A DNA stretch of 64,000 nucleotides, from assembly GCA_035610365.1 (NCBI GenBank), contig CM069432.1:111061529-111125528 (forward strand), given 5' to 3'. Within the stretch, counting starts at the first letter, position 1, and the number at the start of each line of letters is the position of its first letter. The notes under the pieces were generated by a model, which saw only the letters and a program-made list of their open reading frames with translations, was not told where the DNA came from and did not search any database. This stretch comes from Aquatica leii. Its lineage: Eukaryota > Arthropoda > Insecta > Coleoptera > Lampyridae. The position numbers and the translations under genes are program-made. Below, piece after piece: positions 12,045 to 25,700 of this stretch.

Positions 12045-12115
12045 CCTTTATAAACGGTAGTGTGATTTTTAAGTAATGGGATGCGATCGCTAATGGGAAT
12101 GCTACATAACGATAA
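12045..12115 (+). repeat. MITE-like repeat copy A, right half
   Basis: After the CCTTTA duplication, AACGGTAGTG, GATTTTTAAGTAATGGG and GGGAATGCTA match the reverse complement of 28620-28675 in the same order. This is the continuation of the repeat interrupted at 2672. A short extra segment, GATGCGATCGCTAAT, is present here and absent from the other copy. Confidence 0.75.
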
Positions 12116-15100
12116 TGTCACTAATGTTTATTGTTATGGTTTTGCTTATATTTATTTTTTGAACTTTTAATTACTATTAGGTAACTATAATTCTAATTGT
12201 TAAAATTTTATTTTGTTCAAGTGGTGTTTATTACGATTACCCAAATATCTAAAAATGTGCAATTTTATAAAGTTTTTTGCTAAATAAACTTTAACAGTAA
12301 ACATTTAATCAAAATATAAAACAATGTTAAAATTTTATTATTAGTACCGTGAATTAAAAACACAAAAAAATCAACTGTAAGTCATTTCAAGTGTCTAAAA
12401 TGTATATACAATATAACCTATATTATACTATTTTGTTAACTGTATATAATCCTTATAGAGATTACAGTTGCAAAAACTCTTTTTGTAATTGGTTCTTTTG
12501 GATTTTTTTAGACATTATATTTGTTAGTACAATTTTATAATTAGAAGTAATAAATCCTAACTTATTTTAAGACTTGTTTATAAAAACCTATTTTTATTAT
12601 AAATGAATAACTTGAAGTTTCTTTCTAGTACCTCATATTTTTTTTCTATATTATTTATTTAACTTATATTTTTGTGTGAATTGTTTTAATTTATTAATAA
12701 AATTTATACAAACAGATTAAGTTGTTTAGTTTGATACGCAAGTGTTTGCCTAGGTGTTTATTTTTCCAACAAAAGATTGTATCTGCATGGTGTTTGTAGT
12801 TCTTTAATAGAATACATTTGGATTCTGCAAACGTTGCAATTATGTTCTGATTAAGAATAAGTGTTAAATTACAGTACAAAATTTCACGGTGTCATTTTGA
12901 ACACCAAGATATGGTGCAAATATAGCGTAACTTTAACTCCAATTGATGTTACTCTTAACAGCAGTTATAGGTGTAAAAACTAAAAAAAAACATTTTATTT
13001 AATTTTGTTTATGCAATAACACTATTTGTACAGAAAATAAATAAATGCACATCGCGTTAGCAATGTTTGTTTTATAGTGGTGCACGGTATCCCAACACGC
13101 ATGAAAATCAAAACCATTCTTCATTGCATAATTAAACTTTGTCATTTTTTTTTGTGAACATGACGTCACTATTTCGTGCATATAACGTCATAATATAAGT
13201 GGATTCTAAAAACATTTGTGCAATTTGTTAAAGTAACTATTAATTGTACGTACTTACTTGAAAAAAAACTTGAAAATAATATTTACAAATTCAATTACAG
13301 AAACAAGCACAGAGAAAATACAATAACAACAATAACGAATTGGCGACGGACGTTTTTAGACTGAGCAAACTTCACAGACATTTATTAAAGCAAAAAACAC
13401 TGTATAAATTATTATGAATTAAAATATTTCAACATATTTATAGAAAATAAATATCATATACTTTTTATTAATCTAAAACAATTATTTGATATGGTCGTCA
13501 TTCAAAGCAATGTATATTAAATAGGTAATTTTTTTATTTTCGAGCTACAATTATTTGAGCCCATGAATCTATATGTAGCAGATTATTCTAACGTGACGTC
13601 GCGACCTCCACTACGAGATTGCAATTGCAGTTTTAACATACGAAAGTGCTTCTGCGTTTGTAGCTCGCGATGGTTTCAGTAATTATGAAACGGTCGGAGT
13701 TACACCATATTGTTGTAAGTAAAACGGTATGGTAATACGTAGTTATCGAAAAATTCAGAAAAGTACTGTACAATTTTTTTAAATTAATTTATAAGGCTGT
13801 CGTTAAAGGTTGAAATAATATCACTCAGAAAACTATAAAAATACCGCATAACAGTTTTATCGAAAAGAAAACAATAAAATGAAGTTGATCATAACCATCA
13901 CATATCCGTTGGATCATACTATTTTTAAACGTCTACACATATTCAAATAATATTATTTTACGTTTATTGTTAATCAGCAATAAGTGTCAAAAAAAAATTG
14001 TTTCTTTATTAACTTTAATAATATCAAATCTCAGTTCACACAAAACAAATATCAGTGGTTTTCGATTGAAACTAGTGAATTAAAGAAATACACAATTATT
14101 AATGCTTTATTGACAAAATGCAAAATTTTTAAACGATTCAGAAAAACATTAAAACAAATAGGTTTAAAACCCCAAATTTTTAAACTGCAAACCCGGATAA
14201 TTTTTTAAATTATTATAATGTAAATTTAATTATGGCAAATTCTTTAGTACTATGTATTTTTATACGTCAAAAAATTTTCTTAAACAAACAGTTAAAAAGT
14301 GTATGTGTTTATTATTTTTATGTTCATTATTAACAAAACACAAATGTATCGTGTATCATGTACATCCATAAAAAACAAATATTAAATTCTAAACCGAAGC
14401 TCTTCTAGAAACGATTATTTATATTAAATGTAAAAGTAAACATACATAAGTATTATGATCTTTGATTACAACAAAACGATTTTAAAATATGTAAAAACTG
14501 ACACGTTTAAAGTCCTTGTATGAAACACAATAGTAGTAGCATTAGTATTCTCTCGATAAAATACAGAGCCAAGAAAAGGTTAAAATAAAATCTCTCAGAA
14601 GGCTAAGTCTACATTTGGAATTAAACCAATTAGATAAAACTGCAAAACGGAATTTTTTGCACGGCATTTTTCTAATGCAGTTTATAATAAAAATAAGTAA
14701 ACATGTCAATGTGATTCAATAAATTCCTTGTTTTGTTTTTCATGTTTATTATTTTATTCTGACTGAACCAATAAAACTAACGAGGTTAGGATGTAGCTAC
14801 AAATTTGAAGCATTTAAATGAAAAAATTAAAAAATCAAAGGATCTGCTCAACGGAATTTATTTGTTAATCCTAAAATATTTTGATAGTTACCTACATAAT
14901 GCTAAAATAATATTTGAAAACGTTTACGTTATCTACAAGATTTTTGAAAAATGTAACCCATCCTAAGCCCGACCTCACGAGCCGCCACTGGTAAATTATG
15001 TTACAGCAACTACTTTACAGTTTTTTTCAATCGATTTATTTAAAAACTATAATAATATGTTCGTAAAGCATTTTAGAAACTATGCACTACAAGAAACATT

Positions 15101-18100
15101 ATTATAAATAAGTAAGTAAATACATAGATATTTAATGTTTGTAGATTAATCTCTACTAGTGTAAAATTGAAAAACAAAACTTGTTAGCTTTGAAACTACT
15201 TGTCAGATTCCTAATTCATTTACAGTTGAGTAATACAAATAATGAATATTACAAAAATGTAGTGTCCAGTTACATGGTTTTAGAATTAAAATTAGTTATA
15301 GTTGTTGGTAAATAGTTACCAAAACAAATTGCATAGCTGAATAAATATAATTTTTTGATTTAAGAATCATTATCATTTACGCTATTTTTTTTATATTGTA
15401 ACGTAATTTAGTATTCTATATTATTACTAATATATTACTTTTTTTATGAAACAATTTTTGTGTTTTTTGTTTAAGTTAATGTTATTTTTTGATTGTTTTG
15501 TAGCATAATTTAAGTTGGTCTCTTTGTTTGTTGCGTAGCGTACCAAATAGATACATATTGGCTTATTTTTGATGCTTTGTATTTTTTTTTAAATATTTGG
15601 TAACATTGTTTAGAACAGTTTTATTCATTGTTGTCTTTGTTTAATATTAGTTTTCCTAATAATGTTTTTAGTGCCTACATTATCATCAAACATTTCTATG
15701 GTATACATTTTTTTAAGAAAATTATATCTCGTGGTTTTACAACTTACAATTATTTTCAAAAATTGTGTACTGAACAAATGTTTAGAGAATTAATTAAGAA
15801 CAAAAAAATAACACTTTAATAAAGTTCGACATTCGACAATAACAAATTAAACTACTAGAATTTGTTATAAGCTGTTACTGTAATTCAAAATTATTAATTA
15901 GTTTGGTGTAGTTATTTTATTAGTAGGTAACTTTTCTTTTAACATTTTTTTAAATTAGTTATACTCCGTAAGAAAGCTATAGCAAAGTTGACTGCCAATG
16001 TTTATTCATCTACTTACATATTTAAACGCAAACTACTAACAAATTGAAATTTCGTTTTGTTGCAATTATAAATACTATAAACTGCATATTACTTTTTTTA
16101 CCATCAATAAAATACAATTAAAACCTACTAAACTCTTTACTTAAAAATACTTTAAACACTGTAGTTTCAAAAATGTTTATCAAAATAAATACTTGTACCA
16201 CTTACAGCATAACTTTTATTTTTTATAAAAACTTTGATCTACAAAAATTTGTGTTTAAAATTGGCCGTTTGTCTAAATCTCTTAAGTTTGATGTTGAAAG
16301 TGACTTGTTAAATTAATTTTTGAAAACTAAATATAATACAGTTGATTGTCTTACATTTACTTTTTTTGCGGTTTCTTAGCTTCAGTGTCTCTAGTAAGAA
16401 AATGTATAGGAACACACAGAAACGTGCGTGAGAAACGTAAGACGGTAAGGAAAATAGTGGTGAAAAAACAAGTGCGTCATATGTGCACGTTAAAAAAGTT
16501 ACATTTATAAATTGATATAGAGGTTAAGGTTTTTTTTGTATGCTTTTAGTTTCCTTCTTTCGAGTAATAAAGATAGCATATACAAATAAATAAAACCAAC
16601 ACTACTTATTACCTACTGTATTTAAAAAAAAACAAATTAAAAGTGTTTGGCTTGAAAAACAACGCGCAATATTTCTTGTGACAACAACCGCTTAATCAAT
16701 TGTCTCAATGCTTAACGCTAAGATTGCATTTCTGTCATATAACAAATACAACTTGACAAATAACGATAAGTACGTGATTAGTAATTAATAAGTGCAACGT
16801 TAATAATTTTAATTCTATATATAGTTAAACGATTTCAAAAAGTTTTATCGACAATGAAAAAATTTTTGATCTTAATGCGCTAATTTTATTTTGTTAATAA
16901 CAATAATTATTATGTAAATATATAAATTAGTTAATAAACATGTAAGATTATATTTAATACTATAATTAAACTGTATTACACGTGATAAAATATTTAATCA
17001 ATGTTAAGAGAAGAGAAAAGCGTAGAACGCCGTATTTTGAGAAAATATTAAACTAACATAGAAGCTATATTTAAACAAATATTTACAGAATCCGCAATAT
17101 GTAAAATAAATTAAAAAAAATAGAAAACACAAAAATATAGGAAAAATAAATATACTGCGGTATTGTTTGAAATGTCAAGTATTAACACTACGTTCACACA
17201 AGATCAAAAATAATAAATTATTTATTAATAAAATACGGCAAATACATAATACAGAAGAAAACGTTTGTTTTATGTTTTATCTGAACGTCTGTTACTTTAA
17301 AAAATATATTTTGACAATATCTACTATAAGGCATCTTAAATAAGTCTGACTTAAAACGGTTTAAAAGCAATTGTTTTAAAACTCTATTAATACCATTTAT
17401 AATAAAATTTTAAAACACAATAAAAACATTTATTTTAAGTTGACGTATTTATACATAATTATGTACGTAATATTGTTGATTAAACTTAAATTTTATAATA
17501 AATTATTAAATCTCAAATATTCTAAAACACAAAATAAATAAAATTTATATAAAAAATTATATTATCTACTAAAAAATATAAAGAAATGACAGCTTAAAAA
17601 ATATACAACTTTATTACAAATTGGTGTCAGTAAAAAAGTCTAAAACCTTATAATATGTGCTATAAAAAAGTTATACGTTTACAACGTAGTAATGCATAAT
17701 GTATAACTTAAGCTAATTATTGTGTTTAACAACTACGATGTTTGTAAAAATGCCTTTATTAAATTTCGTTTTCAATCTATTGTTGCAAACTTGTCGTTTT
17801 AAATTATTTTAACTATTTACAAGATTATTGATTATTATAAATAACTAATATTAGTAAAATTAAACACTACCACAAACACTAATAAAATTTATAGCTAACT
17901 AAATTTAATAAAATCAACTGAATCAATTAATGGTTTTATTTATCTACACTGACACATGCGTAGAAATATCAAATAAAAACTTATTTATAAAATTTTGAAT
18001 GTAATTAGTAGAATTAAAATAGTAGTTTGATAATTACAGACATTCTTAAATACATTCAAAAATTTTTATTTGCTTAAATAATTTTTTTTTCTTTATATTG

Positions 18101-18774
18101 TAATGAGAATTTACTATATGGTCTTTGTTTTAACTATGATAGAAAGTACAACGGTTATAAATAGTCTACTGTTCTCTTAAATTGTATAGAAATATTCAAA
18201 TACACTAGTATGTATTCTATAGTAATAATTACTTGTTTGTAATTTTTTGGATTTGTTGAATATATTTGCATGTTATTGTGTACATCTTTTCAAATGTATA
18301 TTGTGCTATTTAATAGAATAAAATTTGTATAGGTATTTTACTAGAACTCGTCTTAAATAAAATTGGGAACGTCAATTATTTTTTGCGTAGCTAATGTAGT
18401 AGTAACATTTTTGTTAGCAATGTAACATATTTATCGAAATAACAGTATTGAAAATCATACGTTTGATAATCATAATGAACAGCATTGTAAAAAGAATGTT
18501 AAATAATATAAAACTAAAATTGCTTTGGTTAACTTTTAACTTTAAAATAGATTGCTTATGAATAATTTGCAACTTAGAATCCAACGGAGACCATTCTAAA
18601 AACTAAATACGTACATACCTAGGCATAATCTGGTTTTTATTATTTTTAATAAACAAAATTTTGTAACGTGAATTATGTTGGTTATCGGGACAAATATGAT
18701 GCACGTTTTTATCCTTATCTATTTAAATTACACAATTAAAAATGGCCTTAAGAAACTAAAAGATATAACTAATT
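12116..18774. other. AT-rich non-coding stretch
   Basis: No conserved protein segment was recognised on either strand. The open frames present (60-74 codons, for example 13984-14208 and 15628-15819) are lysine- and asparagine-rich and fit chance in AT-rich DNA. Near 14970-14995 the minus strand contains CAGTGGCGGCTCGTG, which resembles the ends of some DNA transposons, but no partner end was found. A GC-richer patch at 16380-16490 has no recognisable content. Confidence 0.55.
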
Positions 18775-19125
18775 GTAGAGTTCATTTCAAGACTAAAGAA
18801 CCGCTGCGCAGAAGCCAGTTTTGTTCCGAATGTCAGTACACTAGCTAACCAAAAAACTTTTGCACTTTTCATACGGCGTTTGAGGTGCCCACATTTATTC
18901 CACAAGTTGTTACAAACTCTTTTTCATCTTTGTGTTTTATATTTTTTTATGTTTTATTCATCGTCTTGTATGCATTTTTTAGTTAAAAGCAAAGATAAAC
19001 CATTACAGTTAATGTACATTGTTTACAGATGATGTTTTTAGTTAGAATTTATTTCGCATGCTCGTCAAATTCCGGATTTACCCGACGCGTACCTCACGGT
19101 TCTTTAGTCGTGAAATGATCTCTAC
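18775..19125. mobile_element. MITE with 29 bp terminal inverted repeats
   Basis: The left end (18775-18803) and the reverse complement of the right end (19097-19125) agree at 27 of 29 positions. Both read GTAGAG, one variable base, TCATTTCA, one variable base, then GACTAAAGAACCG. The 351 bp between and including them has no coding content and is GC-richer than its surroundings. This fits a non-autonomous DNA transposon. No clear target duplication was identified, so the true ends may lie a few bases away. Confidence 0.65.
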
Positions 19126-22100
19126 GTAACTGCAATCTCATCACGGCGCGAAAGGCGGGATTTCACATAAATGCATTCTTGGGTTGATCTTTTTATGTGG
19201 TTATACTTATTATAATAAAAGTAACTATGACAGGACTTGTAATATAATGTTGATTTATACAAAATTGTAGTTTTTCGTAAACAGAACATGTATGCTTCTG
19301 AATTATGTTTATTTTTTGGTTTAACTTTTTTAACCGGTGGTGTGTTGCTGAATGAATGATTAGATATCTTGAAAACAAAACTGTAAAAAAAACAAATTCT
19401 TCCAATAATTGAAATTTTCTTATTTATTTATTCTAAGTAGTAAATTTTGTTAATCCCGTGATAGTTTATTTATGGATTTGTGTATAAATGATTTTATAAA
19501 TATAATTAAAGTAAACTAAATTTCTATCTTTTGATTAATAAACATAAAGCATCACAAATAATAAAAATTTACATTTTAAATTACTCATAAAGTAATTATC
19601 TTGAAAACAAATGAATAACTCTTATATTAAACAAATAAAACGATAGTTTGTTAATAATATAACATAGTAGTTTTTTGAGTTATATTAAATTGTATATAAA
19701 TTATTAACATTTTTTATTATATATTTTGTACCAAGAAAAATTTAAGTAACTTATTTTAACATTTTGCAAGTAATTTAAAGCATGCCCATAGATGTTAATA
19801 TTACATTCTGGTAATTTATTTTTTTACAAAAATTGCGTATGAATAATAGTTTAACCATAAATAAATTGAAATGTTTGCAATAAATCCAAACCATATTTTT
19901 TTAAGTATTTATAGATCATCTACTTGAATGAAAAAGAACTGTTGAAAAGTACCTTAAATAAGTCAAATAATCAAGATTACATTTTTTAACTGATTACTAC
20001 TTAAGTATTGTTATGTTACAAAAAATAATAATATTAATGAATAACAAACATTTTTATTTAAGAAAACATTGTTATTTTAGATAAATTTGATACTATAAAA
20101 TTGTGAAATGGTTATAAAAAACTCAAATGTTCATTATTGGTTTTAACGTTACAACAAAACATGTTATGTTTATTTATAATCATAGAAAATGCGATTTAAC
20201 AGAAACAGTTATTAAAATTAATATCAACAATTAGTTAATGTAAATGTAACATATTAGTTTAACAAAACGACACAAAATTTAATTAATAAACGTTAAATTA
20301 AATTAAAATAATAGTAATAACAACAAAATTTAAGTTAAACATTTGAACAAATATTTATTTTTAGCTACAAAACATTCCAGTCTATTATTTGAACTCTAAT
20401 TAATTTCTGCAGGTAATAGTATTTATTTGTTTATAGTAAAGTTTTTGAGTTAATTATAAAATTTGTTATGATCTTTACAAAATATTTAAAAAAAACAGTA
20501 AAATTGTTAATTTTAAATCAGTTTATAATTTAAATTAATAAATTTTGTAAAAAAAATTATAATTAACAATTCATTATACTCTCTTTATCCAAATTTTGTA
20601 TTATTATTTTATAAATAAACTACAGTTATATCTTAAATTTAAAATAACACAATTTTAATAAACATAATTAAATTTAATAAATTTTATACAAAACACTTAA
20701 AAAAAGACAAGTACAATCAAAAATAAAGTAATTAATAGATCTATGAATAATTACAGTAATAAACTTATTTTAAAGAAAAGTAAATAAATATTTGATAAAA
20801 TTTACATCTTTGTTATAATTATATTGTCTTTTTTAATCAGTTAACTATTTTTTTGTATTCTATTTTAATGAGTAATCATTAATCTTACAATATAATTTTT
20901 GTAACACATTTACATTTTTCTATGTTTTAAACTGTAACTGTAAAAAACACTATTCAACCGAACTGGCTATAACAGTTGACAATATGATATCTAGTTAGTA
21001 AAAAATGTTCGCTTACGCAGTATATCCTTTCTAAATCAAACCAATATAAAAAGAGTGCGTTTCTTTATTATTTGACGTACGCATCTATCATTAGTAAAAC
21101 GCAAAAATAACTAACTTTTATACATTCATTTAAATGTATAACGTTTATTTGTTTTACAAATTTTGAACTATATTTTTTTTTATTTTTTTTTGTTTTGTGT
21201 TATTTAATATTAGGTATGTTTGGTATTGTTGGCTATGTATTAATATAGTACATATTTGAAATAATTTTAAAAATAAGAATTTCATCAAAAATAATTTTTA
21301 ATATTAAATGTAATAATAAATAAAAACAGCATTTATTTGCCGTAGCTAATTTAAAATAAAAATTTACATGTCGTGTATAACTTAATTAAGGTGAATTTAA
21401 TTATTCAAACAAATTTAATAGTTACCTACTTGTATATTTTCTTGCCAAAAACATTAATTGCTTGGCTATTAATCTTTTTTTAAATTTTAATTTAGATAGT
21501 TACTATGGAAAATAATTTTATAAACTTAAAAATAAATCGGTTTAACACAAACTGATTAAAAAATGTTAGATTGCATTCAGAAACGGTTAATTTCAATAAA
21601 TGCATTTTAAAAATAGAGTTTTCTAGCTGTATAATAATTTTGTTTATTTAAATAAAATAAGATATAACAACATTAATCTAATTTGACAGTACTCAATTAT
21701 TGTAAAACAACAATATAAAATATAATTGTGAATATAACATCAAATTGATTTTATTATTTGCACAACAATAAAGTTATGTAAATGCAATTTCATTATAATA
21801 ATTGGAATAGTTTTGTTTTTTTTGTGTTTAGAAAACAAATAAATAAAAGCCAATTTACTACGTAGTTAAAAATTTTAAATATTTATTTATTTATTAGTTT
21901 TATTTAGAAAAAAATTGATGTACAATTTTAGATTTAGATGTCACATATTTCTATAAAGTTTCTTCTAATTATTGTACAATGTTAATTTCTTGTTCTTTTT
22001 ACTAATGCTCTGTTTTGTTTTCTATACTTTAATTTGTACAACTTGCAATACTTACTAGAAAGTATGGCAAGACATTTTTGCCGTGATAACATTTTAAAAA

Positions 22101-23089
22101 CATGTTTTAACTTACAACTATTCTAGTGACAACAAATTGCTGATTGTGATAATCGCGCTGTTACTTCTACCCGGCAACTGTACATTGATTAATCCAGAAT
22201 TTGATCAAACTGCTATCACAGATTTCATATTTTTTCTTAATTAAATGTGTTTTTTTGAAATACAAATTATATTTATTATCAATCGGCAAAAAAACTAACG
22301 CATCAGATTACCTTATTTATAAATTTAAGTTTACGTGTATTATAGTATTTCTTATACGAAAATTCAAGCTTTAGACAACTCCATGAATGCTCTGTTGCAG
22401 CAGAAAGTTCAGAATTGCTTTCAATTGAATGTATCCATTAACAAGCTACTTGTTATTTATTAAAGAAATCAATGACATCACGAATAAAATTTCCTGCTTC
22501 AGAATATACAATTTTTCGTGTTCTGTTTTTTATGAGTTAAAAATACTAAAAGTTACTTTAATTAATAATTATTACTAATTTTTACTATAAATACAATAAA
22601 TAAATTATTTTGCTTGTAAATTAAATGGCAACAAGTTTAACATAAAAATATTTAGCAAATGTTGGAAAGAAACAGATTAATACACAAACAAAACAAACAT
22701 TTAAATATAAAAGCAGAAAGAGATATGAAAAGCCCAAATAACAACGTAAATAAAAACCAAAATGTCAACAAAATAAATGTAGCGAATTGCGATGCATGAT
22801 TGGTTGACACAATCTTTCCTTTACATTAATTTGCATATTTTCCGGGATTTTTGTAACTTTAGTAGTACATTAGTTACTGTTTTAAATAGCAGAAACCACG
22901 TAAACTGTGCCTCGAGCATTATCTTTATGAGAACAAAAAGTTTTACTTAAAAAAAATTCAATATTTTTGAAAAAAAATTGAACGTACTAACAAATTCTAA
23001 CTCAAATGAAAATATATTTCAACTTAGTTTTATTATTTTTTATTTGCTATAATAAATTGTTTATTTACATTTGAATTAATATTCTGTTG
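19126..23089. other. AT-rich non-coding stretch
   Basis: Very AT-rich, with no recognised domain. A GC-richer patch at 19126-19165 follows the MITE. Around 22131-22243 the plus strand has an open segment containing a strongly hydrophobic run (LLIVIIALLLLPG), preceded by TTCTAG. It could be a small exon or chance, and no start codon is present in frame. Confidence 0.5.
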
Positions 23090-25700
23090 TTTGGTTTTGA
23101 TATTTAATTGTTTATTTACAATTGAACGTAATCGATTATCACAAACACATTCAGCACGTACACAAAAAAAAAGACATAATGCAAATAAAATTGATATGCA
23201 TCGAATGAAACATTATCGGTTAATAGAAACTAATCGCATAACAATTATTTTGAATAATTGTGTAAGAATACGAGCAAATGTAGTGTTGGATACTCATCGA
23301 GCTGCATTTTGTTACAACGCGACAATTTATTACAGTGCAGACCAATTCATTACTATTGAAACAACGAATGTTGTGTGCCCACTTTGCAAAGCATTGAAAT
23401 AGTGAATAGTCTTAAAGATTGTATTGGGCAAGTGCAAAATTAAATGACTGCCATTGATTCCACCACCAAAGCCATTGTCCTTGTTGGTTTCTAGAGCAAG
23501 AACAGATTTCGAATATTTTCTGACACAAATACAGAAATACAGTTATTTTCAAATAAGTTCATCTCACAACAATTGTCCTTCAGGAGAATTTCATACCAAT
23601 TTTTAAAGTTATTACAACAAAATAATATTTTAGACCATTCGAAACTTTAGCATCACGGTTCAAGATCAAATTAGTCATTAAGCAGGTTTACTATTGCCAC
23701 CGCCAGATGCAAATTAACAGTTTCTTTAAATTCATTTAATGGGCAAATTACAACAAGAAGTGAATAAGCGTTGTGCACAAAGTAATTTGATAAAAAAAAA
23801 CGAATTTTGGAACAATTGCAAACTGTTTTCTATTAAACATAATAAGTCAATTGCATCGGTCAAAACCGCACTAGATTGCATGCCATCTGATAATCACAAA
23901 TTTGTCTTCAAAGCTGACAAAACAACTGCAGAAGAAGAGAAGTTTTACATAGGCGGAATAATCAGCTGCAGCGTGTATATGAGATGCACGATGATACAAT
24001 GTGTAATATTCTATTATCTTTTGTCAAGGTAAAAACGGTTAAAATTTTTTGATTAAGATGATAAAATTGCTTACTGGTAAATATCATAAATCGTTAATTA
24101 ATTTATTTCAAAAACAAAATAAATTTATAACTGCTGACAAACAAAAAGGCCAGTTCAATAAATTACTATTTATATAGACTGAGGGTTTGTAAAAATAAGT
24201 ATAACCTCACTTTAAAATGTCGGTGTTTATTTTACTATTATGCTGTTGATATGTACGTCAAAAATGAAACTGAGCGATTAACATTTATCAAAGTAAAGCA
24301 GACAAAACTACGTTTCGAAGAATATATCCACTTTTGAGATGCCATAAATGTTGATGGAAACGCAAATAATGTTGGCAGAATGATTATTTACCTAGCAACG
24401 AACGTTGGAAATCCACAACGTATGCATGAATATGCTCAAGATGCCATGCCGTATGTTTGCTATTACGGAACATCAGATTTTTTTATCACGTTTACATGTA
24501 ATCCGTAGTGCATAAAAGCTTGACAAGAATTATTTTAAGGTTAATTACCTATCGATTGCCATTGCCTTTAAACCTAAACTAAAATCAGTGATGAATTTTA
24601 ATATAGTGCATTACGTGCATGGTGAAACGCGCTGCTAGATGTATTTGGCGGAGTGGCAGAAAAGCAGATTGCACACGCACACATTTATATTTGGTTGATT
24701 GAGAAAATAAGATCGAATAAAATCGATAATGTGATATCATCAGATTTTCTGATAAAGAAGAAAATCTAAGCTTGCATGACATTGCTACTAAAAACATGAT
24801 TCATGGCTCATGTTTAATATTAAATAACAGTACACTGTGTATCGTAGACGAAAAATGTTTGCAACGCTATTCACAAGTGTTAGTATTAGAAGAATTATTA
24901 AAAATGACGGTTATCTACTGTTATTGCCGATTCACTACAAGCAAGAGAATATCAATAGTTTTCATAATAAATCAACAAAACATTAAAGTAAATCAAATGT
25001 GCCATTTTGTGAAATTGATCAAGTATCTGCTAGTATGTGACCAAAGGAAGCGACATGACTGTGATTGAAGTTGGTGCGGAGAATTTCATCCATGAAATTA
25101 CTCGATATCAAATAAGACGTTGTATATTCACAAAGATATTTGTTGTATTTTTTATTCGCTATTCATGAAAAACATCTCAATGCTGTTCACTTGGCTATAC
25201 ATCTAGTAAATTGTTAACGAGTATATTTGACTACAAAAAAACGCATTACAACGAACTAATCAATCGCTATCTACAACATCGACCATTTTTTTAATGTGTC
25301 GTATTTACACAGTCCATTTAAGCAATGACGAGTGTTTTTATTTGCGTTTGGTATTAGTTAACGTTTATTCCAACATCTATGAACTGTTAATTGTAATTTG
25401 TGTGTCGCATATAGAAAATTTTGTCAACGTTTGGATTTGCTAGAAAATGATAATCACTGGAATTACACCCTCAGAGATGTTGTTATTTCGTCAAATGCTC
25501 ATCAAATGCAAACATTGTTTTTGATAATTATTTTAACATGCTTTCCATCAAGACCGATTAATTTGTAAATCAAATATAAATATATAATGTTGCGTCAGAT
25601 ACGGACTAGAACACCAAGATTTCCAACTAAGTGATAAAATTTAGGAGACATGAATATTAATTAAGGACTATGCTTAATAATGTCGAACAAAGTATTACTT
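23090..25700 (+). pseudogene. Helitron Rep (decayed rolling-circle transposase)
   Basis: Helitrons transpose by a Rep nuclease fused to a helicase. Translating all three plus frames gives the Helitron N-terminal landmarks in order: a zinc-ribbon-like VVCPLCKALK (about 23370), PPPKPLSLLVSRARTDFEYF (about 23460), QLQRVYEMHDDTMCNILLSF (about 23970), the DAMPYVCYYGTSDFFITFTC block (about 24440-24505), an HUH-type HTH (about 24670) and LLENDNHWNYTLRDVV (about 25440). Each is in a different frame, with many stops between. The helicase domain is not seen after about 25700, so this is an old, 3'-truncated relic. The short open frames at 23091-23402 and 23739-24032 are pieces of it. Confidence 0.85.

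Noticed and set aside
14965..14995. Transposon end (CAGTGGCGGCTCGTG on minus)
   Set aside because: A single short match with no partner inverted repeat nearby.
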